DNA from: Cyclobacteriaceae bacterium
GTDB taxonomy: Bacteria; Bacteroidota; Bacteroidia; Cytophagales; Cyclobacteriaceae
Direction of reading: 5' to 3'
Length of the DNA stretch: 64,000 bases
NCBI GenBank assembly: GCA_028278225.1
Contig: JANQEU010000104.1
Location: 62,001-126,000, forward strand
Both the position numbers and the translations under genes were made by a program. Below, in pieces: positions 44,466 through 55,336 of this stretch. Position 1 is the stretch's first letter. Every line of letters starts with the position of its first letter. Below the pieces are notes generated by a model, which saw only the letters and a program-made list of their open reading frames with translations, was not told the DNA's origin and made no database searches.

Positions 44466-44933
44466 ATGCCAGATCCGTTAATTAACCTCGCTCAGGAAGG
44501 AAAGATCAATCAAAATGCCAGCCTCAGAGATAGTCAGTCAGTTATAATCAATGCATCGCAGGAAGATGTATGGAATTTACTGGTAGATATGGACAAATGG
44601 CCCACCTGGAATCCCGACATTCAATCTGTGAGCGTAGATAAGGTCGAAGAGGGATCGACTTTCACATGGAAGGCCGGAGGGACCAAAATCAGATCCAAGA
44701 TCAGGAAACTTGACGCTCCGAATGAAATAGCCTGGACGGGACGGGTCCTCTGGATCAAAGCAATCCATGTCTGGAAATTCGAGAAAACAGAAGACTACCA
44801 GACCATTGTTTCTTCACAGGAATCAATGCAGGGATTCCTACTCCCTATTTTTATAAGTCATTACCGGCTGCATTCCATGCTTACAAATTGGCTGGCCCGC
44901 CTAAAAGAAGTAGCAGAGGATTCTGCAGATTAA
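44466..44933 (+). CDS. SRPBCC-family (START-like) protein
   Basis: 155 residues. The sequence SQSVIINASQEDVWNLLVDMDKWPTWNPDIQSVSVDK is a typical SRPBCC/polyketide-cyclase opening, followed by strands and a long C-terminal helix (LHSMLTNWLARLKEVAE). The fold binds hydrophobic ligands in a deep pocket. It lies 43 bp after the MATE gene, so the three genes from 41979 could be one transcript. It meets the convergent TPR gene in a shared TTAA (44930-44933). Confidence 0.88.
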   Translation: MPDPLINLAQEGKINQNASLRDSQSVIINASQEDVWNLLVDMDKWPTWNPDIQSVSVDKVEEGSTFTWKAGGTKIRSKIRKLDAPNEIAWTGRVLWIKAIHVWKFEKTEDYQTIVSSQESMQGFLLPIFISHYRLHSMLTNWLARLKEVAEDSAD

Positions 44934-45631
44934 TTCAAGGCCTGTAACTGGATCTTGACAACTTCAAAATCCGGAACGATCTCCAGCGCCTTGTTGAATT
45001 GTACCCGGGCTTCACTATTATCGCCGCCAGCTATTGCGATCATCGCTTTGAGCCTGTGGATTGCTGCCGTCAGGGGTATCTCCTGCGTTTCGGTCTGGCT
45101 TTTTGAAAAATAAAGCTTTTCATTGGCCGCATCACTGTTGCTCATGATCACATCTATGTTGGTATTTGCCTCCGTATAACGTTTAAGTTCATACTGCATG
45201 AAAGCAATCTGGTAAAGTAAGGTCAGGCTATTGTTATTCAGGTATAGCTTTTCATAGTACGGTAGTGCTCTGTCTTTGACACCGAGGTTCTCAAAGCTTG
45301 TCGCCGCGATTTCCGTGGCAAGCATATTATCAGGAGATATGGAGACTATATCCTGACTAACCAGTGCCGCCGAGGCATAGCTCTGTTTTTGAAAGTACAT
45401 CAACGCCAGCGAATCCAGAATACCCACATTACCGGGAGTGATCGAAAGTATGTTGTAAAGAGCAGTCTTCGCCATATCCTCATCACCGTACTTCTTTGCC
45501 ATAGAGTACACAAATATTTGTCTTTGCAACTCCACCGGAGGCAAAGTATCGGCCTGTGCCTCGCTCGTTTCCTGGGCTGACAGATGAGTAACAAAAACAA
45601 GCGCAAGGATCATCGTTAAAGTATTCTTCAT
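44930..45631 (-). CDS. Secreted TPR-repeat protein
   Basis: 233 residues from the ATG at 45629-45631, which starts a signal peptide (MKNTLTMILALVFVTHLSAQ); the longer frame adds 15 residues of no leader value. The mature part consists of TPR-like helices (ILDSLALMYFQKQSYASAALVSQDIVSISPDN, PYYEKLYLNNNSLTLLYQIAFMQYELKRYTEAN, ARVQFNKALEIVPDFE). It is a periplasmic scaffold of unknown partner. The start lies 31 bp from the end of the upstream nucleotidyltransferase gene, so they are probably co-transcribed. Confidence 0.8.
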   Translation of the reverse strand: MKNTLTMILALVFVTHLSAQETSEAQADTLPPVELQRQIFVYSMAKKYGDEDMAKTALYNILSITPGNVGILDSLALMYFQKQSYASAALVSQDIVSISPDNMLATEIAATSFENLGVKDRALPYYEKLYLNNNSLTLLYQIAFMQYELKRYTEANTNIDVIMSNSDAANEKLYFSKSQTETQEIPLTAAIHRLKAMIAIAGGDNSEARVQFNKALEIVPDFEVVKIQLQALN

Positions 45632-45662
45632 CAAATTCTGGAATTTAAGTCGGCAAATATAG

Positions 45663-47096
45663 TTATTCAATTTCACTTACTGTCAAGCCTTTTTTCAGGC
45701 CGAGGGTGAGCATCAGGTCATATGCATCCTCCCTTTTATTTGGTATAACACCGTCGAGTATGGCCTCCTTTATTTCATCCTTGATTTCACCGACCATCCG
45801 TGAAGGACTGATATTGAAAGCCTCCATTATGTCTTCACCCGTTACAGGAAGTTTAAAACTCCTGATGTGATCTTTCTCCTCCACCTCCTTGATTCGCCGC
45901 TCCACCTTGGCAAAATTGGATAAATAGCGACGCACTTTTTCGTCATTTTTAGACGTTATATCGGCTTTGCACAGCACCATCAGATCGTCTATTTCATCTC
46001 CCGCTTCAAAAAGCAATCTCCTGATCGCCGAATCCGTAACCATATCACTGACCAGTGCTATAGGCCGTAGGTGGAGCCGGACAAGCTTTTGCACAAATTT
46101 CATATGATCATTAAGGGGGAGTTTCATTCGCTTAAAAATTGCAGGAACCCATTTTGCTCCCATATCTTCATGCCCATGGAATGTCCAGCCAACACTATTG
46201 TTGAAACGCTGTGTTGCCGGCTTGGCAATATCATGCAGGATTGCAGCCCACCTGAGCCATAAATCGTCTGACACCCTGGCTACATTATCCAGTACCTGCA
46301 GTGTATGGTAGAAATTGTCCTTGTGCGCTTTGCCGTTCTTCTTTTTCACCCCCTGCAACCGGTACATTTCAGGGAAGATTATTTTTAAGATCCCTGAAGC
46401 AAAAAGCAATTTGAATCCGTATGAAGGGTTGGATGAAAGTATTATTTTGTTGAGTTCACCGGTGATCCTCTCCTGGGATACGATCTCCAGCCTGTCTTTC
46501 ATTTTTCCGATTGCTTCAAATGTGTTCGCCTCAATGTCAAAATTCAATTGGGCTGCAAATCGAATGGCCCGCATCATCCTGAGCGGATCATCGGAGTAAG
46601 TTACGTCCGGGTCTAATGGAGTTCTGATGGTCCTGGACTTGAGGTCTTCCTGACCATGGAACGGATCAAGCAATTCTCCTTTCCTGGCTTCATTCAAACC
46701 GATGGCCAGGGCATTAATGGTAAAGTCCCTTCGATTCTGATCATCTTCAAGCGTCCCCTCCTCCACAATTGGTTTCCTGGAGTCGTTCCTGTAGGATTCC
46801 TTCCTGGCTCCTACAAACTCCAGCTCAATGTCTTCAAAGTGAACGGAGGCAGTACCAAAGTTTTTGTAAACAGTCAACGACGCACCCTTACCTAATTTCT
46901 CCTTAGTGGCCTGAGCCAGGGATATCCCGCTACCGACGCATACAATATCAATATCCTTTTTCTGGTCACGTCCCAGCAAATGGTCCCGTACAAAACCCCC
47001 GATGACATATGTTTCCAGGTTCAATCTATCCGCCAGCTCTCCGATCAGCGCCAGAGTTGTGTTAGATTCGATGAGGTCTGTAAAACGTGTTTTCAA
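45663..47096 (-). CDS. CCA-adding enzyme / poly(A) polymerase family nucleotidyltransferase with HD domain
   Basis: 477 residues. The head has the family motif YVIGGFVRDHLLGR and the catalytic DIDIV (metal-binding Asp pair); RRDFTINALAI and DPLRMMRAIRFAAQL are the later conserved motifs. A C-terminal HD domain is present (LRWAAILHDIAKPATQRF and FHGHEDMG). This is the usual tRNA nucleotidyltransferase of Bacteroidota, which completes the 3'-CCA end of tRNAs, though the sequence alone cannot exclude a poly(A) polymerase. The start appears to be TTG at 47094-47096, since no ATG lies between the upstream stop and the catalytic domain. Confidence 0.9.
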   Translation of the reverse strand: MKTRFTDLIESNTTLALIGELADRLNLETYVIGGFVRDHLLGRDQKKDIDIVCVGSGISLAQATKEKLGKGASLTVYKNFGTASVHFEDIELEFVGARKESYRNDSRKPIVEEGTLEDDQNRRDFTINALAIGLNEARKGELLDPFHGQEDLKSRTIRTPLDPDVTYSDDPLRMMRAIRFAAQLNFDIEANTFEAIGKMKDRLEIVSQERITGELNKIILSSNPSYGFKLLFASGILKIIFPEMYRLQGVKKKNGKAHKDNFYHTLQVLDNVARVSDDLWLRWAAILHDIAKPATQRFNNSVGWTFHGHEDMGAKWVPAIFKRMKLPLNDHMKFVQKLVRLHLRPIALVSDMVTDSAIRRLLFEAGDEIDDLMVLCKADITSKNDEKVRRYLSNFAKVERRIKEVEEKDHIRSFKLPVTGEDIMEAFNISPSRMVGEIKDEIKEAILDGVIPNKREDAYDLMLTLGLKKGLTVSEIE

Positions 47097-47184
47097 AAGA
47101 ATGTAGGATGATTAACGCTGCTAAGTCCAGCTATCAAAAATTTCTTCTTCACCTGTTCCTGCAAAGGATAGAATAAATAAATTG

Positions 47185-47213
47185 CAAAATTACAAATTCT
47201 AGTGTCGCGTCAA
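47185..47213 (-). promoter_or_regulatory. Putative promoter of the nucleotidyltransferase gene
   Basis: Reading the minus strand, TTG (47211-47213) is followed after 18 bp by TAATTTTG (47185-47192), matching the Bacteroidota -33/-7 architecture. The start codon lies about 90 bp downstream. Confidence 0.5.
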
Positions 47214-47261
47214 GCATGAAATGATGGTTAAGTCGCAGTTATTATCGTTCTTTAGCAAAGG

Positions 47262-47303
47262 CATAAAAATTAAGCATAGCAGCGCTACGTGAATATTTTT
47301 ATG
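47262..47303. repeat. Long imperfect hairpin between cca-type gene and ligA
   Basis: CATAAAAAT (47262-47270) and ATTTTTATG (47295-47303) are perfect 9-bp inverted arms. An inner stem TAGC/GCTA (47277-47280 and 47284-47287) closes around AGC. It sits about 80 bp before the ligA ATG in the divergent region and may act in the ligA leader or as a protein site. Confidence 0.45.
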
Positions 47304-47322
47304 GTGAAGCTAAATGCGGTAA

Positions 47323-49464
<2,142 letters not shown>

Positions 49465-49968
49465 ATGTTCAAAAAACCGTTCATAGAATTCCTTACAAAA
49501 CGGAGATTGAAAAGAAGGTCTAAACCTGCCCCATGCAGTTTCGAAAAGGCCCGCAGGGTTGGCATAATCATTAATCTTCGGGATTCGTTAAGGAAAGAAT
49601 TTGAGCAATTTATCCTGTCCATACAGGGTGAAGGGAAGGTAACGGATGTATTGAAGATAGGCTCGTCCACTGATTCGGAAAAAGGCAATACAAATGGGGT
49701 TATCACAAAATCCGATGTGTCATTCACCGGAGGGATCAAATCGGAGAAGCTCAAAGCATTTATTGATAAAGAATTCGATTTTCTGCTGATCCTCGACCAT
49801 CAGCTGGACTATCTGATCCAATATATTGCCTCACTTTGCAAAGCATCTCACAAGGTGGGATTCAATGATTTTTCAAAAAGTAAACAACTGGACTTGCAAA
49901 TAAAACCCGAAAAAGATCGTGAATTTGATGACTTGTTGAAGTATACCAAAATGATCAAACATGATTAA
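49465..49968 (+). CDS. Hypothetical protein between ligA and dapA
   Basis: 167 residues, with a basic N-terminus (FLTKRRLKRRSKP) and a core of alternating strands and helices (RVGIIINLRDSLRKEFEQFI, FDFLLILDHQLDYLIQYIASLCKASHKVGF). I recall similar small proteins in Bacteroidota under a DUF6913-type label, but no function is known to me. The start codon abuts the ligA stop, and the end overlaps the dapA start by 8 bp, so translation is probably coupled across all three genes. There is no signal peptide. Confidence 0.78.
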   Translation: MFKKPFIEFLTKRRLKRRSKPAPCSFEKARRVGIIINLRDSLRKEFEQFILSIQGEGKVTDVLKIGSSTDSEKGNTNGVITKSDVSFTGGIKSEKLKAFIDKEFDFLLILDHQLDYLIQYIASLCKASHKVGFNDFSKSKQLDLQIKPEKDREFDDLLKYTKMIKHD

Positions 49969-50848
49969 AGCGTTTAGAGGAGTCGGGGTAGCTCTCGTAA
50001 CACCATTTAACAAAGATCTCTCGATAGACCATAATGCACTGGAAAAGCTGGTGGATCATGTATCCCGGGGCAATGTGGATTACCTCGTGGTGATGGGGAC
50101 AACAGGAGAAAGTCCCACGCTCTCGTGGTCAGAAAAACTGCAGGTGCTTGAAAGGGTCACAACATTCAATAAAAAGGAGCTGCCTATTGTATATGGCCAC
50201 GGCGGGAATAATACCAACGAGTTAGTCTCCAAATTGGATGACTTGAAAGATTTCGGACTATCCGGGATATTGTCAGTCTGTCCTTACTACAACAGGCCAT
50301 CTCAGGAGGGGATCTTCAGGCACTTCACAAAAATAGCCGATACTTCACCATTTGATGTTATCCTGTACGATGTACCGGCCCGTACATCCTCGTCCATTTC
50401 GGTGAATACTGTGCTGAGATTGGCCGAACACGATCGTATAGCAGGCCTCAAAGATGCGACGGGAAACCTGAACCACACATCAGAAATTGCTTCGAAGAAA
50501 CCTGATGATTTCCTTTTATTATCCGGTGATGACAGCCTTATTCTTCCAGTGGTAAATGTTGGTGGTGAAGGTGTTATATCGGTATTGGCGAATCTTCTCC
50601 CGGCCCATGTCAGCCTGTTGACGGCAGCGGCTTTAAACGGTCCCAGGGACAAAGCGCTTGAATTGAATCATATGCTTGATCCATTTTTCAGGTTGATCGT
50701 GAAAGAAGGCAACCCCAGTTCGATCAAAGCCGGACTGGCATCCGCCGGACTGATCCGGAATTACACCCGCTTGCCTTTAACGCCCGGAAGTGAAGGATTG
50801 ATGGAGGAGTTTAAGAGAGAACTGGACAAAATAAAAAAGGGTAGCTAA
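49961..50848 (+). CDS. dapA: 4-hydroxy-tetrahydrodipicolinate synthase
   Basis: 295 residues, a TIM-barrel aldolase of the usual length. It condenses pyruvate with L-aspartate semialdehyde, the first committed step of lysine and diaminopimelate synthesis. The Schiff-base Lys164 is in GLKDATGN, the catalytic Tyr136 in LYDVPART, and the Thr pair in MGTTGESPT (47-48). The gene overlaps the preceding unknown gene by 8 bp. Its stop codon lies inside a hairpin that probably terminates both this gene and the convergent histone-like gene. Confidence 0.96.
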   Translation: MIKAFRGVGVALVTPFNKDLSIDHNALEKLVDHVSRGNVDYLVVMGTTGESPTLSWSEKLQVLERVTTFNKKELPIVYGHGGNNTNELVSKLDDLKDFGLSGILSVCPYYNRPSQEGIFRHFTKIADTSPFDVILYDVPARTSSSISVNTVLRLAEHDRIAGLKDATGNLNHTSEIASKKPDDFLLLSGDDSLILPVVNVGGEGVISVLANLLPAHVSLLTAAALNGPRDKALELNHMLDPFFRLIVKEGNPSSIKAGLASAGLIRNYTRLPLTPGSEGLMEEFKRELDKIKKGS

Positions 50849-50872
50849 AACTACCCCCTTCTTATCTTTTTT
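50835..50872. terminator. Bidirectional terminator between dapA and the histone-like gene
   Basis: GGGTAG and CTACCC form a 6-bp stem with loop CTAAAA (50839-50856), which includes the dapA stop codon. Read on the minus strand the stem is followed by TTTTTTATTTT, a good intrinsic terminator for the histone-like gene; on the plus strand a weaker T-rich run follows. Confidence 0.7.
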
Positions 50873-50884
50873 GGAGAGCGAATA

Positions 50885-51058
50885 TTAACCGTTCTTCATT
50901 CTTTGAACTTCAACTCTAATTTCTTGAGCCAGGTTCTTCATCTCCTGCATTCCTTTCCTTACACGGGTACCAGCAGCTTGGTTTCCTTTGTCATAGAATT
51001 TAGAAAAATCACCTTCTAGTGATGCTACCAAGTCTCTTAGTTGTTCGAATCTTTTCAT
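50885..51058 (-). CDS. Histone H1-like (Hc1) DNA-binding protein
   Basis: 57 residues: MKRFEQLRDLVASLEGDFSK opens a helical, Lys/Arg-rich protein with TRVRKGMQEMKNLAQEIRVEVQRMKNG at its end. This is the conserved small histone H1-like protein found throughout Bacteroidota. It lies in its own transcription unit between dapA and the oxoamine synthase gene, and is too short for a default ORF cutoff of 60 residues. It probably binds DNA and contributes to chromosome structure; a different name cannot be excluded, since function rests on homology alone. Confidence 0.85.
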   Translation of the reverse strand: MKRFEQLRDLVASLEGDFSKFYDKGNQAAGTRVRKGMQEMKNLAQEIRVEVQRMKNG

Positions 51059-51145
51059 ATTGTAAACTATATTTTAAGGTTACTGATAATTATAACGTTG
51101 TGGCAATTTAACGAAAATGTAGGTACAAAAACCAAATAAATTTGC

Positions 51146-52411
51146 TTAAATACCCTCTTTAAGTGCTTTTAATGCCCCTTCTTCCCCCTCCTCGGTGTAA
51201 ATACCGTCGTCCAGTTTGCCTTTTATTGACTTAAATGCGTGAATTGTTTCCTCAACATCAGCCAAAGTATGGCTTGCAGTGGGTATTATGCGCAGCATGA
51301 TGACCTCTCTCGGGACCACAGGATAAATAATAGGCGTACAGAATATATTGTAGTTGATCCTAAGGTCCCTGACCATATTTGCCGCCGCATATGAGTTGCC
51401 ACGCAGCAGGACCGGTGTGACCGGTGATTTTGTGGTACCGAGGTTAAATCCTTCAATCCTCAAATTACCCTGAATAGCCTTGACAATGGTCCAAAGCTTG
51501 TCTTTATGCTCTGGCTGAGTTTTGAGGATCTCAAGTCTCTTGAGGTTTCCAATGACAATAGGCATAGGCAGGGACTTTGCAAAAATCTGCGATCTCACCT
51601 TATACCGCAGCAGGTCAATGATTTCCTCATCGCCTGCGATGAATGCGCCGATACTTGCCATAGATTTGGCAAAAGTGGAAAAATAGATGTCTATGCCGTC
51701 CTGCACGCCCTGCTCCTCCCCGGCCCCTGCTCCCGTCTTGCCCATAGTGCCAAAACCATGCGCATCGTCTACCAGCAATTTGAAATTGAATTTGTCTTTA
51801 AGCGAGACAATATCCCTCAGGTTACCCATATTCCCGGACATACCAAACACACCTTCGGTTATCACCAGGATGCCTCCCCCGGTTTCTTTACACAACTTCT
51901 CGGCCCTTTGGAGCTGTCTTTGCAAATTGGCAATATCATTATGAGGATAAACAAAACGTTTACCCATGTGCAGCCTCAAACCATCAATTATACTCGCATG
52001 AGACTCGGCATCATAGACGATCACATCCTTTCTATCCACCAGTGCGTCAATGACTGACATTACACCCTGATACCCGTAATTCAACAGCATTCCGGCCTTT
52101 TTACCGACAAATTCAGCCAGCTCGTTTTCCAACCGGTCATGATGATCCGTGTTTCCGGTCATCATCCTGGCACCCATCGGATAGGATAATCCCCATTCCG
52201 CTGCCGCCTCTGCATCTGTTTTTCGTACCTGCGGATGATTGGCTAATCCCAGATAATTGTTAATACTCCATGTAAGGACTGTTTTGCCCTTAAACCGCAT
52301 CCTGGGCGCAATCTCACCTTCTAGTTTCGGGAAAAAATAAAAGTTATCATCAATATGAGAATGACTCCCGAGCGGCCCTCTGTCCTGAAGTAATTTCTCG
52401 AATAAATCCAT
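51146..52411 (-). CDS. Alpha-oxoamine synthase (serine palmitoyltransferase/KBL-like)
   Basis: 421 residues, PLP-dependent fold type I. The cofactor residues are visible: LLVDDAHGFG (Asp215 for the pyridine nitrogen, His218), and the Schiff-base Lys249 in FSTFAKSMASIGAF. The GYQGVMSVIDALVDRKDVIVYD and ESHASIIDG segments belong to the same family (KBL, BioF, HemA, Spt). In Bacteroidota this type is commonly the serine palmitoyltransferase that starts sphingolipid synthesis; other family members cannot be excluded by sequence alone. No other sphingolipid genes are adjacent. No signal peptide; cytoplasmic. Confidence 0.85.
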   Translation of the reverse strand: MDLFEKLLQDRGPLGSHSHIDDNFYFFPKLEGEIAPRMRFKGKTVLTWSINNYLGLANHPQVRKTDAEAAAEWGLSYPMGARMMTGNTDHHDRLENELAEFVGKKAGMLLNYGYQGVMSVIDALVDRKDVIVYDAESHASIIDGLRLHMGKRFVYPHNDIANLQRQLQRAEKLCKETGGGILVITEGVFGMSGNMGNLRDIVSLKDKFNFKLLVDDAHGFGTMGKTGAGAGEEQGVQDGIDIYFSTFAKSMASIGAFIAGDEEIIDLLRYKVRSQIFAKSLPMPIVIGNLKRLEILKTQPEHKDKLWTIVKAIQGNLRIEGFNLGTTKSPVTPVLLRGNSYAAANMVRDLRINYNIFCTPIIYPVVPREVIMLRIIPTASHTLADVEETIHAFKSIKGKLDDGIYTEEGEEGALKALKEGI

Positions 52412-52503
52412 CTAAAATGCGTTAATTTAGCCTACCTTCAAATTGAAGCACAAATCTAATAATAATTGCGTCAGCTTATCTATTCATGTTTCCATTTTAC
52501 AAG

Positions 52504-52511
52504 TAATTTTG
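52504..52511 (+). promoter_or_regulatory. Putative -7 element upstream of accC
   Basis: TAATTTTG matches TAnnTTTG and lies 28 nt before the ATG at 52539. A clear -33 TTG is not evident. Confidence 0.4.
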
Positions 52512-52538
52512 GCTCCAAAAATCGTATCCTGCTATTGA

Positions 52539-54035
52539 ATGGGTGATAAAATAAAAAAGATACTTGTAGCGAACCGGGGTGAAATTGCGCTTCGTGTCAT
52601 GCGTTCATGTAAGGAGCTTGGTATCCAAACCGTAGCGGTCTACAGCCAGGCAGATATACTGTCACCACATGTTTCATTTGCTGATGAGGCCGTGCTGCTG
52701 GGACCTCCGCCGTCAAATCAGTCGTACCTGGTAATTGACAAGATCATAGAAGCATGCAAAATGACAGGGGCAGATGCTGTGCATCCGGGATACGGATTTC
52801 TGTCCGAAAACGCCTCTTTTGCCGAAAGATTGAAAAAAGAAGGCATCATATTCATAGGACCCTCTCCCAAAGCACTGGCAATTATGGGAGACAAACTTGC
52901 TTCCAAGCAGGCTGTCAAAAAATTTGATGTGCCTCAAATCCCGGGAATGGATGAACCCATTTCCGATATTAAGGAAGCAAAGAAAATTGCAAATGATATC
53001 GGGTACCCGATAATGATCAAAGCCAGCGCCGGCGGTGGTGGCAAGGGAATGAGGATCGTATTTGACCCCAATGATTTTGAATCCCAAATGCAAAGAGCGG
53101 TTAGTGAAGCCAAAAGTTCATTTGACGATGACTCTGTCTTCCTTGAAAAATACATTGAATCACCCAAACATATCGAGGTTCAGATAATGGGTGATATGAA
53201 TGGAAACATCCTGTATTTTTTTGAAAGGGAGTGCTCCATTCAACGCAGAAACCAAAAAATTATCGAGGAAGCCCCTTCCGCAGTAATGTCAGCGGAAAAG
53301 AGAAAAGAAATTGGGGAAGCTGCCGTAAATGTTGCGAGATCTTGTGACTACTTTGGAGCAGGTACAGTGGAATTCATAGCTGACAAAGATCTGAATTTCT
53401 ATTTTCTGGAAATGAATACCCGGCTTCAGGTGGAGCATCCCGTTACGGAACAGATTACAGGGGTTGACCTGGTCAAGGAACAAATAAATGTCGCTGAGGG
53501 AAAGGACCTCACCTACAGGCAAAGTGACCTGTCTATTCGCGGGCACAGCATTGAAGTCAGGGTTTATGCCGAAGACCCGGAAAATAATTTTTTGCCGGAC
53601 ATCGGCAGATTAATTACGTACAAGCGTCCGCAAGGTCCCGGGGTCAGGGTCGATGACGGGTTTGAGGAAGGGATGGAGATCCCCATTTTCTATGACCCTA
53701 TGATATCTAAGCTGGTGACTTATGGAAAAAACAGGGAAGAGGCTATCGAAAGGATGATCAGGGCAATTGACGAGTACCATATCACAGGAATCAAGACCAC
53801 CCTCCCATTTTGCAAATTCGTTTTAAGACACAAGTCATTTGTAGACGGATCATTTACGACCAAATTCCTTGAAGAGCATTTTAGCGCCGACAGGCTGAAG
53901 AAGAGCCTGACCAAAGAGGAAGAAATGATCGGAGCTATTGCAGGTTTTACGTCTTTCAATCATGACAGCACATCAGGTAATCATGCTACTTTCAGGCCAA
54001 AAAAATCCGGTAACTGGAAATTGAGACATAGTTAA
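52539..54035 (+). CDS. accC: Biotin carboxylase (acetyl-CoA carboxylase subunit)
   Basis: 498 residues, with the ATP-grasp fold: the N-terminal domain (KILVANRGEIALRVMRSCKELGI), the central ATP-binding loop KASAGGGGKGMRIV and the carboxylation core FFERECSIQRRNQKIIEEAPS, then the substrate segment EMNTRLQVEHPVTEQITGVDLV and HSIEVRVYAEDP. The enzyme carboxylates biotin on BCCP using bicarbonate and ATP, the first half of malonyl-CoA synthesis. It is longer than E. coli AccC by about 50 residues at the C-terminus. No accB is adjacent, so the BCCP partner is elsewhere; a propionyl-CoA carboxylase subunit is an alternative. The next gene overlaps the stop codon by one base. Confidence 0.93.
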   Translation: MGDKIKKILVANRGEIALRVMRSCKELGIQTVAVYSQADILSPHVSFADEAVLLGPPPSNQSYLVIDKIIEACKMTGADAVHPGYGFLSENASFAERLKKEGIIFIGPSPKALAIMGDKLASKQAVKKFDVPQIPGMDEPISDIKEAKKIANDIGYPIMIKASAGGGGKGMRIVFDPNDFESQMQRAVSEAKSSFDDDSVFLEKYIESPKHIEVQIMGDMNGNILYFFERECSIQRRNQKIIEEAPSAVMSAEKRKEIGEAAVNVARSCDYFGAGTVEFIADKDLNFYFLEMNTRLQVEHPVTEQITGVDLVKEQINVAEGKDLTYRQSDLSIRGHSIEVRVYAEDPENNFLPDIGRLITYKRPQGPGVRVDDGFEEGMEIPIFYDPMISKLVTYGKNREEAIERMIRAIDEYHITGIKTTLPFCKFVLRHKSFVDGSFTTKFLEEHFSADRLKKSLTKEEEMIGAIAGFTSFNHDSTSGNHATFRPKKSGNWKLRHS

Positions 54036-55336
54036 TGGCTGAAATTCGACCGCTGAGGGCCTGGAGGTACAACGATGAACTGATCAAGTCGATTGATGAT
54101 CTTACCTCGCCGCTATTTGATGTTGTAAGTGAGCGGCAAAGGGCCGTATTGTACAAAAATCCACTCAACAGCATCCATCTTTCGGTACCAATGGGCCGGG
54201 AGCCGGCCGAAAATGCAAGGGAAACCCTGAAACATTGGAAATCCGAAGGAATCATCCACCAGGACAAGTTGCCGTCTATTTATGTGTATTATCAGTATTT
54301 TTCGCTGCCCGGACATCCGCAGATATATTGCAGAAAAGGATTTATAGCAAATATTCGGATCTATGATTGGGATGAAGAGGTCATCCTGAGGCATGAAAGC
54401 ACAATGCCACATTCTGTAAATGACAGGATGCGCATATTAGAGGAGACCGAATTGAATGTCAGCCCGACTCACGGCCTTTACACTGATCCGACCCATGAGA
54501 TCGAAGGATATCTTGATGAAGCCATCCAATCTCCCCTCTATGAGACCGAAGATTATCAGGGTGTGAAAGATGTTTTCGCCGTAATACAGGATGTCAAAGT
54601 AATCAGGAGAATAATAGAGATCCTGGATGAGAAACAAATCATTCTGGCGGATGGACATCACAGGTACGCGGGGTCACTGGATTACAAGAATAAAAGGCAG
54701 GAAGCTAACCCCGGTCACGACGGATACGAGCCATATAACTACCACCTCATGTATTTCACCAATACGGAAGGAAACGATCTCAGTGTTCTGCCTACTCACC
54801 GGCTGGTAGACGGATTCGACCAGTTTGATGAGCGAAGACTTTTAAGAGATCTTGAAAAGTGGTTCCATATTAAGACGATTGACAATCCCATGGACACCTA
54901 TGAGGTGATTTTGGGTAAGAAATGGGCTTTCGGCCTGCTTGTGGGTGATAATGCCTACAAAATCAGGCTTAAACCCGAAAGAATTGAAGATATCACCTGG
55001 AATTTTCCTAAAGCGATCAAAGAGTTGGATCTGACAGTCATGCACTTTTTTATTTTCGAAAAGATCCTCGGAATCAGGGGAAGAAAACAGTCTGAGGAAC
55101 CTCAGATCAGGTATGAGAGAAATTTTACCGAGTGTCTGAAAGAAGTGATCAAAGGTGAGGCTCATTTTGCTGTCATTACCAAGGATATTGCAATAGAAAC
55201 GATCAAAAGTGTCTGCTACTCCGGGTATACTTTACCTCAAAAATCCACATATTTTTACCCTAAAGTCATCTGCGGATTTCTTTTCAGCTCAATCAATGAA
55301 GATGAATTCTACTCCCCGCTTGATTCTAGCTTCTGA
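54035..55336 (+). CDS. DUF1015 family protein
   Basis: 433 residues. The opening AEIRPLRAWRYNDELIKSIDDLTSPLFDVVS and the later ILADGHHRYAGSLDYKNKR and NYHLMYFTNTEGNDLSVLPTHR are characteristic of the DUF1015 family, which is thought to include a kinase- or NTP-using fold linked to serine metabolism in other genomes. No TM or signal peptide. The start codon overlaps the accC stop (TAATG), and its own 3' end contains the start of the maf gene, so the three are translated in tandem. Confidence 0.87.
   Translation: MAEIRPLRAWRYNDELIKSIDDLTSPLFDVVSERQRAVLYKNPLNSIHLSVPMGREPAENARETLKHWKSEGIIHQDKLPSIYVYYQYFSLPGHPQIYCRKGFIANIRIYDWDEEVILRHESTMPHSVNDRMRILEETELNVSPTHGLYTDPTHEIEGYLDEAIQSPLYETEDYQGVKDVFAVIQDVKVIRRIIEILDEKQIILADGHHRYAGSLDYKNKRQEANPGHDGYEPYNYHLMYFTNTEGNDLSVLPTHRLVDGFDQFDERRLLRDLEKWFHIKTIDNPMDTYEVILGKKWAFGLLVGDNAYKIRLKPERIEDITWNFPKAIKELDLTVMHFFIFEKILGIRGRKQSEEPQIRYERNFTECLKEVIKGEAHFAVITKDIAIETIKSVCYSGYTLPQKSTYFYPKVICGFLFSSINEDEFYSPLDSSF

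Noticed and set aside
51506-52057. 183-residue plus-strand frame opposite the oxoamine synthase
   Set aside because: It lies entirely opposite a gene with clear PLP-site motifs and has no recognisable domain.
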